Positions 45,327-54,948 are shown, counted from the stretch's first letter. The stretch: 64,000 bases of DNA from Caballeronia megalochromosomata (GCA_001580565.1 LRBF01000213.1:1-64000), one strand, 5' to 3'. The notes: generated by a model not told the origin, from the sequence alone. Numbers and translations are program-made.

Positions 45327-46187
45327 TTAGTATTCGTACTTCACTTGGCCGACATAGTAGGTTCTAAATTTATCGGACTGAAAGTTAAGATCGGAAGAGG
45401 AGTACTCAGAAAATCGCCTTAGATTTAGATCAATGTTTTCATCAGGCCATTCAAAATATGGATTGTTAGTCCACACTTTATTGTTAACTCGGTACTCCTT
45501 TAGTTTGCTAAGCAAACACACGCCGCGGAAGATAACTAAATTCACCATATCTTTTTTGATGAAGTCCTCCAGGTAAAAAGATAACCATTCAGGATCCCAA
45601 GGAAGGCGCGGTCTAGTTCTCGACTTTTTCTTTACCTCTGCTCCCCAGATCAACCTGGGATTGAAAAAAAGCACGCCGTTGTAACCGTTTCTCGACGCCC
45701 AGTACCCAATTAGATCTGTCAAGCCAGTTCCGGAGGTATCTTCCTCGATTAATTCGTCGAGCATAAAGCTATCCGACGCGGTTGGTCGGTTCGTGAGGGT
45801 TCTAAAGACTAGCGTCATGCCACCAACGTCTGTCAGATCCAAGATCCGATCGGCTGACAAAATTGCCTCGAATAAAACGGTAGAGTTGAGATCGATTCCG
45901 TAATGTTCAGCTTCCGCTACGGCGCCATTCTTCGACAACGAAAAAAAATGACCGCAGTTAGATTGAGAGCCGGCAAATCGACCTTGGCTCATCCACTTCG
46001 CCTCGTCGTCGAGAAATGCGCGCCACAAGGGAACGGTTGGTGGGGCATTGCACGAGTTGTGATATCTTAAACATCTACAAATTAATTCAGTTCCACATAG
46101 GGGCGGCTTCTCCGAAACTCGCCTATCTTGATCTGTACTGAAGTCGCTGCTTTTTCTTAGCGCAATCTGACTAAGCAATTTAAACAT
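45327..46187 (-). CDS. RES-domain-like protein (possible NAD-degrading toxin)
   Basis: A 286-residue soluble protein. The block LWRAFLDDEAKWMSQGRFAG, then HFFSLSKNGAVAEAEHYG, resembles the RES fold pattern (an Arg, then a Ser and a Glu in helix), and ATPVELTD-type text is replaced by FRTLTNRP and LIGYWASRNGYNGVLFF. RES proteins such as Res and MbcT destroy NAD. The match is by motif only and the end of the protein is unassigned. An AAGGAG site lies 5 bases before the ATG. The likely downstream partner is the alpha/beta hydrolase gene. An MbcA-like protein lies far away at 31.2 kb, not next to it. Confidence 0.5.
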   Translation of the reverse strand: MFKLLSQIALRKSSDFSTDQDRRVSEKPPLCGTELICRCLRYHNSCNAPPTVPLWRAFLDDEAKWMSQGRFAGSQSNCGHFFSLSKNGAVAEAEHYGIDLNSTVLFEAILSADRILDLTDVGGMTLVFRTLTNRPTASDSFMLDELIEEDTSGTGLTDLIGYWASRNGYNGVLFFNPRLIWGAEVKKKSRTRPRLPWDPEWLSFYLEDFIKKDMVNLVIFRGVCLLSKLKEYRVNNKVWTNNPYFEWPDENIDLNLRRFSEYSSSDLNFQSDKFRTYYVGQVKYEY

Positions 46188-47013
46188 GTCACTCCTTTAA
46201 TCGATTGCGCAAGCGAGGAACGAATGAAATAGGCGACGCTTTTGCTAAGGGCGATCCTTCCGAACAAGTTTGGCCAAATTCAGGGAGAACGCAAAAAGAG
46301 CGTTTCGATTGTGTTCGCTAACGCACACATCTTCTGTTGGTTGCGGTTGTCGATTTCAACGGGTGCCGTACAAAGGGGCTCGCCAAGGGCCGGGTTCAAC
46401 GCTCGGAGCGGGCCGTGGCGGCCGCGTACCGGCAGAGTAGCGGTCCAGAAAGAAATTGGATCTGAGAATACCGGTTTGGTATGCAATCACCGCGTCAAAA
46501 TTCACATCTTCGGTTCTACTAGCGCAAGCGCTTATTCGACGGGACGGCACTTCTCGGCTGCGCTGCGGGGATCCGATTGTTCCGATTCATCAAAAGTTGC
46601 CGCCGACAAAACCTGGCCACTCGGATAGTAGTATAGGAACGCTTGACGCCGGTTTCGTCGGCTTCACCAAAACAACGGAGGGAACTGGGCACGCCGGTAT
46701 ATCAAATCAATCGGTCCTTCAGATAAACTATCACGTCCGTCTTTCGATAGCAAATGTAAGCACACAGGGTCGAGCTAACTTCTTTGTGCCTTTGAAAGCT
46801 TGACAACAAGGACCCCTTGCCTAAGGATATGTGTCGGAGATCGGCCTCAGCAGGCGTGATCCCCGAGGCTGTTTGTTTGCGCGGCGTTACCCAACCAACG
46901 AGGAAGAAGCGCTACGCTCGTTTGAGTCGTCTGAGTTATCCCTCTTTTCGGCGTGGCCTATGGTGGCGTCGGTGAGCTGTGTGTCCGATTGTTTAAGCGG
47001 ATTAGATTACCCC
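46188..47013. other. Gap of about 830 bases without gene
   Basis: No frame has support. The sequence looks decayed, with mixed GC. The last 100 bases before the TIR gene hold its promoter. Confidence 0.4.
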
Positions 47014-47019
47014 TATAAT
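47014..47019 (+). promoter_or_regulatory. TATAAT box upstream of the TIR-caspase operon
   Basis: A perfect TATAAT at 47014-47019, about 98 bases before the TIR start codon. A weak -35 (TTTAAG, 46992-46997) precedes it by 16 bases. No other promoter signal is seen between it and the operon. Confidence 0.5.
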
Positions 47020-47116
47020 TTTGGACGAGCAGTTTTGACGTCGAAAGCTCCTTGACCGGGAACGACAGCGGGAAAAACGTATAACATGATCCTCGAGGCA
47101 TTTTGGAGCTTCAGCT

Positions 47117-47488
47117 ATGAACGATAAAAAAATAGTTTTCGTAGCGTTCGCGATTGAGGACGCTCGCATCCGAGACATGATTAAAGGACAATCACTACAC
47201 ACAGATAGCCCTTTCGAATACGTCGACATGTCGGTAAAAGAAGCTTACGATGAAGAATGGAAGAAAAAAGTTCGAACTCGCATCGTCCGTTCGGACGGCG
47301 TACTTGTAATCATCAGCAAAAACTCGTTGACCTCCAGCGGCCAAAAGTGGGAAATTCAGTGTGCGAGAGATGAGGGCAAGAGTGTGAAAGGGATCTGGGC
47401 TTATAAGGAAGACCGTACAGCCATCGTAGGCGTGAGTACGATGGTTTGGACGTGGGACAACGTTGCCAACTGGATTGACAGTCTCTAA
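47117..47488 (+). CDS. Small TIR-domain protein (Thoeris ThsB-like)
   Basis: A 123-residue single-domain TIR-like protein: KIVFVAFAIEDARIRDMIKG at the start, SVKEAYDEEWKKKVRTRI, then GVLVIISKNSLTSSGQKWEI with the expected catalytic Glu (W-E-I), and a final region around WTWDNVANWIDSL. This is the ThsB layout of the Thoeris antiphage family, where a TIR senses phage and makes a cyclic ADP-ribose-type messenger. A GGAG site lies 7 bases upstream. Its TAA overlaps the next ATG by one base (TAATG), so it is coupled with the caspase-like gene. Confidence 0.8.
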   Translation: MNDKKIVFVAFAIEDARIRDMIKGQSLHTDSPFEYVDMSVKEAYDEEWKKKVRTRIVRSDGVLVIISKNSLTSSGQKWEIQCARDEGKSVKGIWAYKEDRTAIVGVSTMVWTWDNVANWIDSL

Positions 47489-48474
47489 TGCGTAAGGCGC
47501 TCATAATTGGTATCGATTCGTACGAGCACGTGGCTCCGCTTTACGGATGCGTGAATGACTCTTTTGCGGTGAAATCTATGCTAGACCGCCACGCGGATGG
47601 ATCGGTTAACTTCGGAGTGCGACATATCGCTGCAACGGGTCAAAATGCAATGGCCTCTCGCGACGAGTTGAGAGGGGCTATACAGGAACTTTTCGCCGGA
47701 GACGGCGAAGTCGCGCTGTTATATTTCGCAGGTCACGGGCATATCGAATCGACGGGCGGATATTTGTGTTCGTCCGACGTAAAAACCGGCAATGATGGAT
47801 TGGCGATAGCTGAAATAATGGCTATGGCTAATCAATCTCGCATTGCTAACCGCGTCATAGTACTAGATAGCTGCCACAGCGGCGTAGCCGGAGGGAATGC
47901 ACTCCAACAAAAAGTAGCGGAAGTAAGCGACGGAGTTACTATTTTAACGGCATCAACTGACGAACAATACGCTTCTGAGGAAAACGGGGCGGGAGTTTTT
48001 ACGTCCCTACTTGTTGATGCGCTTGGTGGCGCTGCCGCCAACTTGGTTGGTGAAGTGACGCCGGGAGGCGTCTACGCTCACGTAGATCAGTCTCTCGGAC
48101 CGTGGGCCCAAAGGCCTGTTTTCAAAACTAATGTTAAGCGGTTCGTCTCGCTGAGAAAGGTGCAGCCGCCGCTCGAGCTTTCGGAGCTTAGGAGAATATC
48201 TGAGTTTTTCCCTAGTGCTGGATATCAGATGCTATTGGATCCAACTTACGAACCCGAACGCAACGTTTCGTGGGCGACTGATCCAAAGGGCGTGCCTAGT
48301 CCCGATCCAGACCACACGGCGATATTTTCAATTCTTCAGAAGTTCAACCGCGTGGGACTGCTTGTGCCAGAAGGTGCACCTCACATGTGGCACGCAGCGA
48401 TGGAATCAAAGGCAGTTCGTCTTACAGCTCTGGGAGAGCATTATCGGCGTTTGGCCGCCAAGGACTTGATATGA
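47488..48474 (+). CDS. Caspase-like protease (peptidase C14), candidate ThsA of type IV Thoeris
   Basis: A 328-residue protein. Residues 1-210 are a caspase/metacaspase fold: KALIIGIDSYEHVAPLYGCV, catalytic His83 in YFAGHGH and catalytic Cys129 in VLDSCHSG. The C-terminal third contains the block LDPTYEPERNVSW, HMWHAAMESKAVRLTALGEH, unassigned, perhaps a ligand or target-recognition part. In the type IV Thoeris system described recently, a TIR protein makes N7-cADPR that activates a caspase-like protease, which then kills the cell. The same two-gene order here supports that assignment; the family name is recalled. The stop overlaps the ATG of the third gene. Confidence 0.85.
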   Translation: MRKALIIGIDSYEHVAPLYGCVNDSFAVKSMLDRHADGSVNFGVRHIAATGQNAMASRDELRGAIQELFAGDGEVALLYFAGHGHIESTGGYLCSSDVKTGNDGLAIAEIMAMANQSRIANRVIVLDSCHSGVAGGNALQQKVAEVSDGVTILTASTDEQYASEENGAGVFTSLLVDALGGAAANLVGEVTPGGVYAHVDQSLGPWAQRPVFKTNVKRFVSLRKVQPPLELSELRRISEFFPSAGYQMLLDPTYEPERNVSWATDPKGVPSPDPDHTAIFSILQKFNRVGLLVPEGAPHMWHAAMESKAVRLTALGEHYRRLAAKDLI

Positions 48475-48755
48475 ATAATGTGCAGCGCGAACGAATTGAA
48501 GACGCGCTAAACGCCATTGTGGAGGATCTGGCACGAATAGAGCATGAACGCTGGTCACATTGGCAGATGTATATGCACGAAAAGGGAACTCGCCAACCTG
48601 ATGGAAGCCTGCTTCTCGCTCGTGACCTCGTTGAGCGTTGGGATCGTCAAATAGGCACAACGTACGAGAAATTGTCCGAAAAAGAGAAAGACGGCGATCG
48701 CGAGCAAGTACGAAAGTACCTACCTCTTATCGTGGAAGCTCTTGCGAGATCCTAA
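48471..48755 (+). CDS. Small RyR-domain-like protein, third gene of the TIR-caspase operon
   Basis: A 94-residue protein with the RyR repeat pattern: LARIEHERWSHWQMYMHEKG, then LVERWDRQIGTTYEKLSEKE and a DGDREQVRKYLPLIVEAL tail. RyR domains occur in bacterial defence loci and may bind nucleotide-type ligands, but roles are unproven. The ATG at 48471 overlaps the caspase stop by 4 bases (ATGA), so translation is coupled. It could help sense the TIR product or regulate the protease. The family match is by motif only. Confidence 0.7.
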   Translation: MNNVQRERIEDALNAIVEDLARIEHERWSHWQMYMHEKGTRQPDGSLLLARDLVERWDRQIGTTYEKLSEKEKDGDREQVRKYLPLIVEALARS

Positions 48756-49892
48756 CACGCAGCATTCTGAACTTTGTAACGTGTTCTATTTGATCGTGAA
48801 GAGGAGCGCAAAATAGCCTCCGTCTTCACTGCATGTTCAACCAAATACCGCAAAGTTTAGTCATTTTGTGAATAGCCGAATTCTGAGATGAAGGCGAGTG
48901 TAAATTCGCTGTGCTGTAGTTGGCTCTGCATTATGCATGGCGCAGAGAGCATCGACTGCTTTTCTATGGCGCTAGTATTATGTGCGCCCGATTCCGACCA
49001 TCCCGTTCGACTTCGTTGTGACTTTTAACCAATTCGGTCCCTCTGCGAAAGTACTGCCTCAATAGCCATCTGCATTGTGGTTCGAACTACACTGCTAGGG
49101 ATGTTGAGAATCACAGAAATAGACGGTAATGTCAGTCGCAACAGTATAAATCTGTAACTCTCCGACCATGACCGAATAGACGTCAGATGAAGGCGACGGC
49201 ATGACGCCCATGCATTTACGGAGCAAATGGTGTCCGATCCGGAAATCACGAAGATCATCATGATCTGCGACGTTGCATAAGTAAAAAAGGCAAACAGTCG
49301 GGCTAGCGGCGTGGGAACCGAGACGCAGATTATCACGGGCCAACTCTACGGTAATTCGACCCAAGACAAGTTCGTTGCCATCGCTGAAAGGATGCAGAAG
49401 GTAGTGCCCTGGTTCCGGCGTACTACAAGAACTGCATTTATCTCGCTCTGTCAGACGCCGGGCGTTTTGAAGAGGAATACGAGCGACTGCTTCTATAATG
49501 GGTCTATAACCAGTCGCTTCACGTAAAGCGGCGGGCAAAGAAGCCGGCATTTCTGACGGGAACGCCAGGTGCAAGGGTGAGCATTCGATGTCTCTTGACC
49601 GCCTCCAATGTGTTGTACATCGCTCAATCGGTCTAGCACGCAGCGATGAACGCATGATCTAGCGTCTCCGAGGTCGCGCGTGTGCCAGGCAACCTCTCAC
49701 ATTTCCGCGTAGCCCTCCGCTCGCCAAAGGCGTTGATCTAGCCGGTTAAATGAAGGGTGCGTGCACCAGATCGATCGCTCGGCCGGGAACTGTCGCGTAC
49801 GCCATGGCCGAGCGACCATTTGTGTGTCAATGTGCGAGGCTGGAGGCTTTGGAGAGTCCGGTCTATTATCAACTGCCCGAATAAGGATTGTA
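48756..49892. other. Gap of 1.1 kb without gene
   Basis: Open frames exist on both strands but none has a start signal or known domain. The 12 bases TAGCCTCCGTCT at 48814-48825 match the candidate transposon end at 23562-23573 in the same orientation. Decayed sequence otherwise. Confidence 0.4.
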
Positions 49893-50093
49893 TTAATGGC
49901 GACTTCCGATAGCGCTGACTAAAATTGCAAAACCCAAACCGAGCGTAAAGCCGATTAATCCTCCGATTAGTCGAGCCATCCACACTTCATTCCTTTGGAT
50001 ATGACGTTCCGTTTCTTCATGGTTTTTTTTTGCATCACGTTCAGCCAGCATTTGACGGACAATCGCCTCAACTTGGGCTTGTGATGTTTCCAT
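49893..50093 (-). CDS. Small single-span membrane protein, unknown
   Basis: A 66-residue protein: an N-terminal hydrophilic helix (QVEAIVRQMLAERDAKKNHE) and a C-terminal span LIGGLIGFTLGLGFAILVSAI. No family is recognised. Two adjacent palindromes lie 90-130 bases upstream and could control it. It is isolated among decayed sequence; low-GC codon use fits the island. Confidence 0.5.
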   Translation of the reverse strand: METSQAQVEAIVRQMLAERDAKKNHEETERHIQRNEVWMARLIGGLIGFTLGLGFAILVSAIGSRH

Positions 50094-50182
50094 ATTTTGT
50101 GTCCTCGCATGAATAGAATCGGAAGAACGTTCCTAAGCGTGGTCGATTATCGGGGAAAATGCCGAATAGTCTCAAGCAATAG

Positions 50183-50208
50183 TTATCCACCAACGTGTTG
50201 GTGGATAA
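50183..50208. promoter_or_regulatory. 26-bp inverted repeat with DnaA-box-like arms
   Basis: TTATCCACCAAC (50183-50194) and its exact reverse complement GTTGGTGGATAA (50197-50208) with a 2-base centre. Each arm starts with TTATCCACC, one base from the consensus DnaA box TTATCCACA. It may be a regulatory hairpin, an operator or a relic of a replicon. Confidence 0.5.
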
Positions 50209-50213
50209 TCCTA

Positions 50214-50227
50214 GTGCGGTACCGCAC
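50214..50227. promoter_or_regulatory. 14-bp perfect palindrome
   Basis: GTGCGGTACCGCAC, 5 bases after the 26-bp repeat. A dimeric repressor site is the simplest reading. It is upstream of the small membrane protein gene. Confidence 0.45.
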
Positions 50228-50568
50228 ATATAAGGAGGGCCACGGCTATTAAGGCCCAGTCTGCAGATAAAATCCACCCATTATCGGGCGAAGGTTCGCG
50301 CGTCACCGGGTGCGTGTTCGGCGCGTCCTCGAGTACACGATTCTGTTGACGTTCAGTGGTAGTTGTCGGGGATCGCAGTACGGGTTCACGGCGAAGACCT
50401 CCTTCTGGAACACAAATACAGGAAGAAGGCAAAGCCTCTGTAGCTCTACGGACGGAAGGGCTGCTTGGCCGGTCGGTCGGACGTCAAGACGTAAGTCACG
50501 ACGACGCCGAGCGTCCGTTGCAACAGGAAGTTTCTAACGTTCGCGGGCATTCGCGAAATGTCGCAACC

Positions 50569-50642
50569 GGGTCGCGTTCAGACGTTCGACGTACCCCTAA
50601 AAGTGTTCGAACGTTCGAGTAATGAATGCCCGTACCCGGCCA
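50569..50642. repeat. Dispersed 74-bp repeat, copy A
   Basis: Begins GGGTCGCGTTCAGACGTTCGA, has the central palindrome GTTCGAACGTTCGAG and ends CCCGTACCCGGCCA. Copies B (55701) and C (57032) share the order and most bases; the same orientation is kept. Confidence 0.75.
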
Positions 50643-51119
50643 GCTTCCGACACTCGCTGGCCAGCACACGGGGGTCCACAAAAGGCAGTTCTGCCTTCCC
50701 AACAGACCTCAAACGTGAATAGTCGAATGGTCGAATGAACAAGTGGCGCTTGACGAGGATTGCCACCAGATCAACGGCAACAAGGGAGAGTCGCGCCAGC
50801 CGTTCATTAGAGTGCGTTCTGGCCTTGTGTGGCCTGTCGCCGCGGGTGCTCACCGCCCATCCCATTTTTTACATTTAACTATCGCGTGCACCTTTTTTGG
50901 CGATTAATTTCAAACAGTGGGCGCCGACGCGGCGCGATATTCATCCTCGTCCGGAGGAAAAAGCGTCGCGTTCCAATTTTACGAAGCTGGCACTTGTGGT
51001 GCGTGTTGCTGACCGCATCATGCGCCGTATTGATATTCCGCAATCGTCAAACAAGCTGAATGCCACGGCAGCGCATTAACGCACCCATCTAAACTGCGAA
51101 TTTTGCTATCGCCTTCGCT

Positions 51120-52736
51120 TCACATCTGCGAACGAATTGTTTTCAGTTCCGCGTTATTTAAGCACACGTCATCCTCCTGATTCTGACAACGAACGCGCGA
51201 TGGCGCATTCACCCATGACTGAAATCTATCCTGCGTGCTATCAATTGCCAACAGCGCTGCGTTAACTTGAGGCTGAAGCGCGGCTATCTGCCTCTGGAGA
51301 GAAATGTATCGTGGATTTATGATGGGACCTGGTGGAATGGGGCGACCGGGCCCTCCGGGAAGAAAAATAATTTTCGGAGACGCCATTAACTGTTGGTTTA
51401 AATTGCCAAGCTGCGACGAAAGTTGACTATAGGTGTTCCAACTTCCAACAGCCGATGCAATCAATGGAATCTGGGCGCGGTAGGCATAGTCTTGCCGGGT
51501 TACATTTGCGGGATAGACGCAAGTCCCTGCGTTCCCGCCGCAGGACCCCAGAGCTGATTTCAGTGCGATCTTGTCTTTTTTGATCTGGTCCTGTGTATTT
51601 TGCACTGTTGTCATTGTTATCTTATGATCGTAAAGAATGCCGCTCGGACCGTTCTGGTTATTCAACAGGACTTCGTCGATTTTACGATCAAGATCGTCAA
51701 GTCGAAAATATTGATTGGCCATTTCTTCTAGATCTGATGTGGATGGAACATTAACCGGGAAGTTAATCAACGCCGTATATTTTGTTAGCCCAACTTGGTA
51801 AGGTGCCGCATTTTTAGCATTCGCTACCGTGCCGAGACTCTGAATCAGAGTTTGAAAAGACTTGTCATCGGTAGCGATGGCCGTTCCGGTTCCGCCTAGC
51901 TGAATGTACGTGATGCTGACGCGCGAGTCGGTCTCAAGAGAATTTATTGTGCTGGTTGCGTTTGCGTTTCCCGAAAAGGGACCGTATGAACCGCCCATCG
52001 ACGCGGCAAGATTCTGTTTCTCAACGTCAGAGTGTGTGAGAATCGAATAGATTCCCTGGATTCCGCTACCACTCCGAATTGTCGAGACGAACGTGTCTCC
52101 GCAGGTTTCCTCAAACTTAATCGGGTCCGAAGAGGCTAATTTCACCGCCCAGTCTTGTAATCTAATTGAGGCCGCGTCTGCGCCGGTATCGGCTGTTGCC
52201 GAGAGCACAGGACCACGAATAGCCCCTGTTGGTTGGGCCGCGTCATTAAAGTTCTGTAGGTTTGATGCCAGCGATTGCGGAACGGTATAATCCGCACCCT
52301 CGATGATTAATATGTTGACCGCAATCACGAGAGAAGAAACGTCGATCGTGCTATTTCGACTGAAGGAAGCGCTGATGTTTCCACTTGCGCCTTGAATGGC
52401 GCCCACCTTTGCGTCGGCAGAAACCGAAAGTGCAGTCATTAAAGACGATGTGTCGGTGACTTGAGTGTAGCTCACGTCTCGGTATTGTCCAGGAGCATGA
52501 AGGGTTCCAGCATCAACACATACGGCCTGTGTTTTTTCCCCTTTAAAACTGTTCCACCCGGTCGTCAAGCTCACGCCACTTTGTGTTGGATATGAAGTAA
52601 AAGTTTCATCGGCCGCGTAGGTTCCAGGAACGCTCAAGAAAAATGTTAAGAACAAGACTATTCTACCGCAGGGTGAAAACTTAGCGGAAAGTGCTAGCAA
52701 ATCAGTTAGGCGGTGGTTTGAGGATTTCTTCATCAT
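51120..52736 (-). CDS. Secreted MACPF-like candidate pore-forming protein
   Basis: About 538 residues starting at ATG 52736, 9 bases after an AAGGG. A long N-terminal hydrophobic run (IVLFLTFFLSVPGTYA) ends in a signal-peptidase-like site near residue 42, so it is exported. The stretch CGDTFVSTIRSGSGI near residue 212 resembles the MACPF signature (Y/W-G-T-H-F...GG), and the segments around it are Ser, Thr and Asn-rich with alternating pattern typical of beta hairpins. The C-terminal third has long helical stretches with a Pro-rich link (GGPGRPIPPGP). It has four or more Cys residues. A pore-forming role is plausible, not shown. The small gene just upstream is likely its partner. Confidence 0.55.
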   Translation of the reverse strand: MMKKSSNHRLTDLLALSAKFSPCGRIVLFLTFFLSVPGTYAADETFTSYPTQSGVSLTTGWNSFKGEKTQAVCVDAGTLHAPGQYRDVSYTQVTDTSSLMTALSVSADAKVGAIQGASGNISASFSRNSTIDVSSLVIAVNILIIEGADYTVPQSLASNLQNFNDAAQPTGAIRGPVLSATADTGADAASIRLQDWAVKLASSDPIKFEETCGDTFVSTIRSGSGIQGIYSILTHSDVEKQNLAASMGGSYGPFSGNANATSTINSLETDSRVSITYIQLGGTGTAIATDDKSFQTLIQSLGTVANAKNAAPYQVGLTKYTALINFPVNVPSTSDLEEMANQYFRLDDLDRKIDEVLLNNQNGPSGILYDHKITMTTVQNTQDQIKKDKIALKSALGSCGGNAGTCVYPANVTRQDYAYRAQIPLIASAVGSWNTYSQLSSQLGNLNQQLMASPKIIFLPGGPGRPIPPGPIINPRYISLQRQIAALQPQVNAALLAIDSTQDRFQSWVNAPSRVRCQNQEDDVCLNNAELKTIRSQM

Positions 52737-52756
52737 TTTTCTGTATACCCTTGTTG

Positions 52757-53023
52757 CTAACGTAATGCGCTTGCTCGGACCCAAGCGCCGTCTTCAGCGA
52801 AAATTGGGTTGGTCGTACAAGCATTCACATCGTCACTTGACTTACTCAGGCACTGTCCTCCAGGACAGAACTGATCCCGCCAATCTATCGCACTCCCACT
52901 GCTTAAAAATGGTCCAGCGATATCAGGATCGCCGCAAGCTCCATAATCGGGAGGTTCCACTTCGGCGGCCACGTCTTGATCTCGGACATCGATGTAATAA
53001 TATTCGACAATGATGTTGGCCAT
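52757..53023 (-). CDS. Small Cys-containing protein upstream of MACPF-like gene
   Basis: An 88-residue protein (MANIIVEYYYIDVRDQDVAA...) with about four Cys residues (ACGDPD, FCPGGQCL, NACTTN), no signal peptide and no known family. It ends 20 bases before the secreted protein gene on the same strand, so they probably share a transcript. Its own ribosome site is weak. It might be an accessory or a chaperone-like or immunity partner; nothing in the sequence decides. Confidence 0.5.
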   Translation of the reverse strand: MANIIVEYYYIDVRDQDVAAEVEPPDYGACGDPDIAGPFLSSGSAIDWRDQFCPGGQCLSKSSDDVNACTTNPIFAEDGAWVRASALR

Positions 53024-54346
53024 GATTTGTGATTAATTGAATGAACTGCGTTTTAACTTATGTGTTGGAACCTACAAACCGCTTGCGAGATCGCTTGATA
53101 TGTGCGGAAGCCAACAAATTGTTCAAATAAAAGCGTGTTGGATGACTTATCTAGCTCGGCAGCGCTCGCTCGGATGTCGACTCTTTGGCGTTCGCTTGGG
53201 CACGTGAGTGTGCGTTCGCTGACGCCGGCGCTTGCAGTCCTGCCGCGAGAATGCAACAAGGTCAGCGATCGCCAGTTGCCTACGTTAAGCGCAACCGGAA
53301 TAGATGTCGGCGTAAGGCCGGCGAGGCCCGCGACCGAATGACCTGTGCCCGTCATCAAGAGACCATCACGCCGACCGCGTGTCGAACGACCGATGAGGGT
53401 CCGCTCCAGCCAACCGCATCGGGCAGCCACCGGCCAATACCCGAGGTAATGACATTTACGTCGATGGGCGGGTAGATGGAGTTCGCGAATGAATCGTGGA
53501 GACTTGATGACGAAAATCTCGAGCCATTATTTGCAAAACAAATGAAATGACCAATACGGCCGCAATCTGCCGCTCAGCGAGCAGGAGACCTGCCTGTTGA
53601 CGATTGCAGTACTCCGAAATCTGAAAGATGACCTACATGGCACCCTAAGCCGAAGCCGCCGCGCCTTGCTCGCGCGATCGTCCCGGATGTCAACGGTCTT
53701 TCCAGGGGAACGTGACGTGATCGTCGGTCACGCTAGAGAGGCGGTTGTTGGAGATCGCCACGCGGTGCGTGTAGCGGTTGAGATAGTCAAGGACCTGTTG
53801 TGGGTCACCAAGCGGTTCCTTCGCGTAGACAACCTATTCGGTGTGCTTCAGGGCAGCAACGTAGCGGCCAAATTCGGCCGGCTCTGATGGGTGCACCAAC
53901 GACGAGAAGAACCGCAGTTCCCCTACTTCGAAGGCATGTTGTAACTTCTCGAGAAACAGGCGCCGGAACAGACGCGAAACCACGCGCACGGGCAAGAAGA
54001 AGCCGGGGCTTGCAGGGTATCCACGGAACCTGTGAACAATTGAGCATTCTGCAGGCGAAGCGCCGGATGAATCTCGGCGCGACTCTGATAATTCTTCCGT
54101 AGCGAGCTTGCGAACATCCGAGGTCGGCCAACTTTGGACGTTCGTCGTTCAGTTGGGTCCCTCGTTTGAACGGCGCATCATCGCCAGTTAGCTGACTGTC
54201 ACCGTACCATGCGTATGGCGTCATTGAGTGTATTCATCGGCGTTACTGCAAGTGGCGTCAGCATTGAATCCACCTCCCTTGCGCCGGGCAAGATAATCCG
54301 AAAAATACCATGATTATCCTCTCTCACTGATGAGAGCCCCTTTAAC
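53024..54346. other. Gap of 1.3 kb without gene
   Basis: No frame has support on either strand. Higher GC than the flanks and scattered Burkholderia-like text (CGTTCGCTGACGCCGGCGC) point to decayed chromosomal sequence. Confidence 0.4.
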
Positions 54347-54844
54347 TTACAATGGCCCATTTTCAATGAGTGGTGCTGCCCTTCTAATTATATCCGCGAA
54401 TGCTAAATAATTTCTTTTCAACGCCTGAAGTTCGCAAATATCATGATTTATCAGATCGGCATTCCGGTGAAGTACGAAGATATCTCTTCCATTGTCTATC
54501 CAGAAAGAATCGCCTTTGCAGGTCGCATCAATATCAACGGCCAGATATTGATGCGTCACGTTGTTCGCATTTTCTAGATCCTCTTCAATATATCTCTCTA
54601 GCAAATTCCAAAGGGCTCTTGCGCGCTCCCGCCAAACAATGCTTTTCCCTTCTTTTTCAGAATTATAGCGCTCCAGAAATTTAAGCCTGGAAAAATGCAA
54701 ACTACCCGCCACGTCAATATACTGCTTTTCGGCCTCTTCTTTATCGCGTTGTATATGGCCGACAGCGATGGGTTCAAAGCCTTCTGTTTTTCGTCCTTCA
54801 ATGGTTGCGGGGCAAAAGGTCGGTTCGATACGTTCATACTCCAT
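54347..54844 (-). CDS. Hypothetical protein, paralogue 1 of a tandem pair
   Basis: A 165-residue soluble protein. It shares the block SRLKFLERYNSEKEGKSIVW (compare TRIKFLERYNAEKFGKSIDW), the block DIDATCKGDSFWIDNGRD (compare DIDRSCNNPNFWMDGGR), and the tail IIRRAAPLIENG with the next gene upstream at 54949-55377. No known family is recognised. An AGGTGA site precedes the ATG. Paired diverging paralogues are typical of immunity genes against toxins, but no toxin is adjacent unless the MACPF-like protein fits. Confidence 0.65.
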   Translation of the reverse strand: MEYERIEPTFCPATIEGRKTEGFEPIAVGHIQRDKEEAEKQYIDVAGSLHFSRLKFLERYNSEKEGKSIVWRERARALWNLLERYIEEDLENANNVTHQYLAVDIDATCKGDSFWIDNGRDIFVLHRNADLINHDICELQALKRNYLAFADIIRRAAPLIENGPL

Positions 54845-54948
54845 CTATTCACCTCGACAAAAATCCATAGCCGTACGTGTTGTTGATCGACCGAATTGGC
54901 CATGAGGCTCTTCCGGGACTGCGGCATCCCGACCAACACTGAGTTAGC

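Noticed and set aside
46242..46803. Overlapping frames between the RES-like and TIR genes
   Set aside because: No ribosome site or conserved pattern in any frame.
53597..53887. 96-codon plus-strand frame in the 53-54 kb gap
   Set aside because: Arg/Val-rich without start signal or domain; likely decayed sequence.
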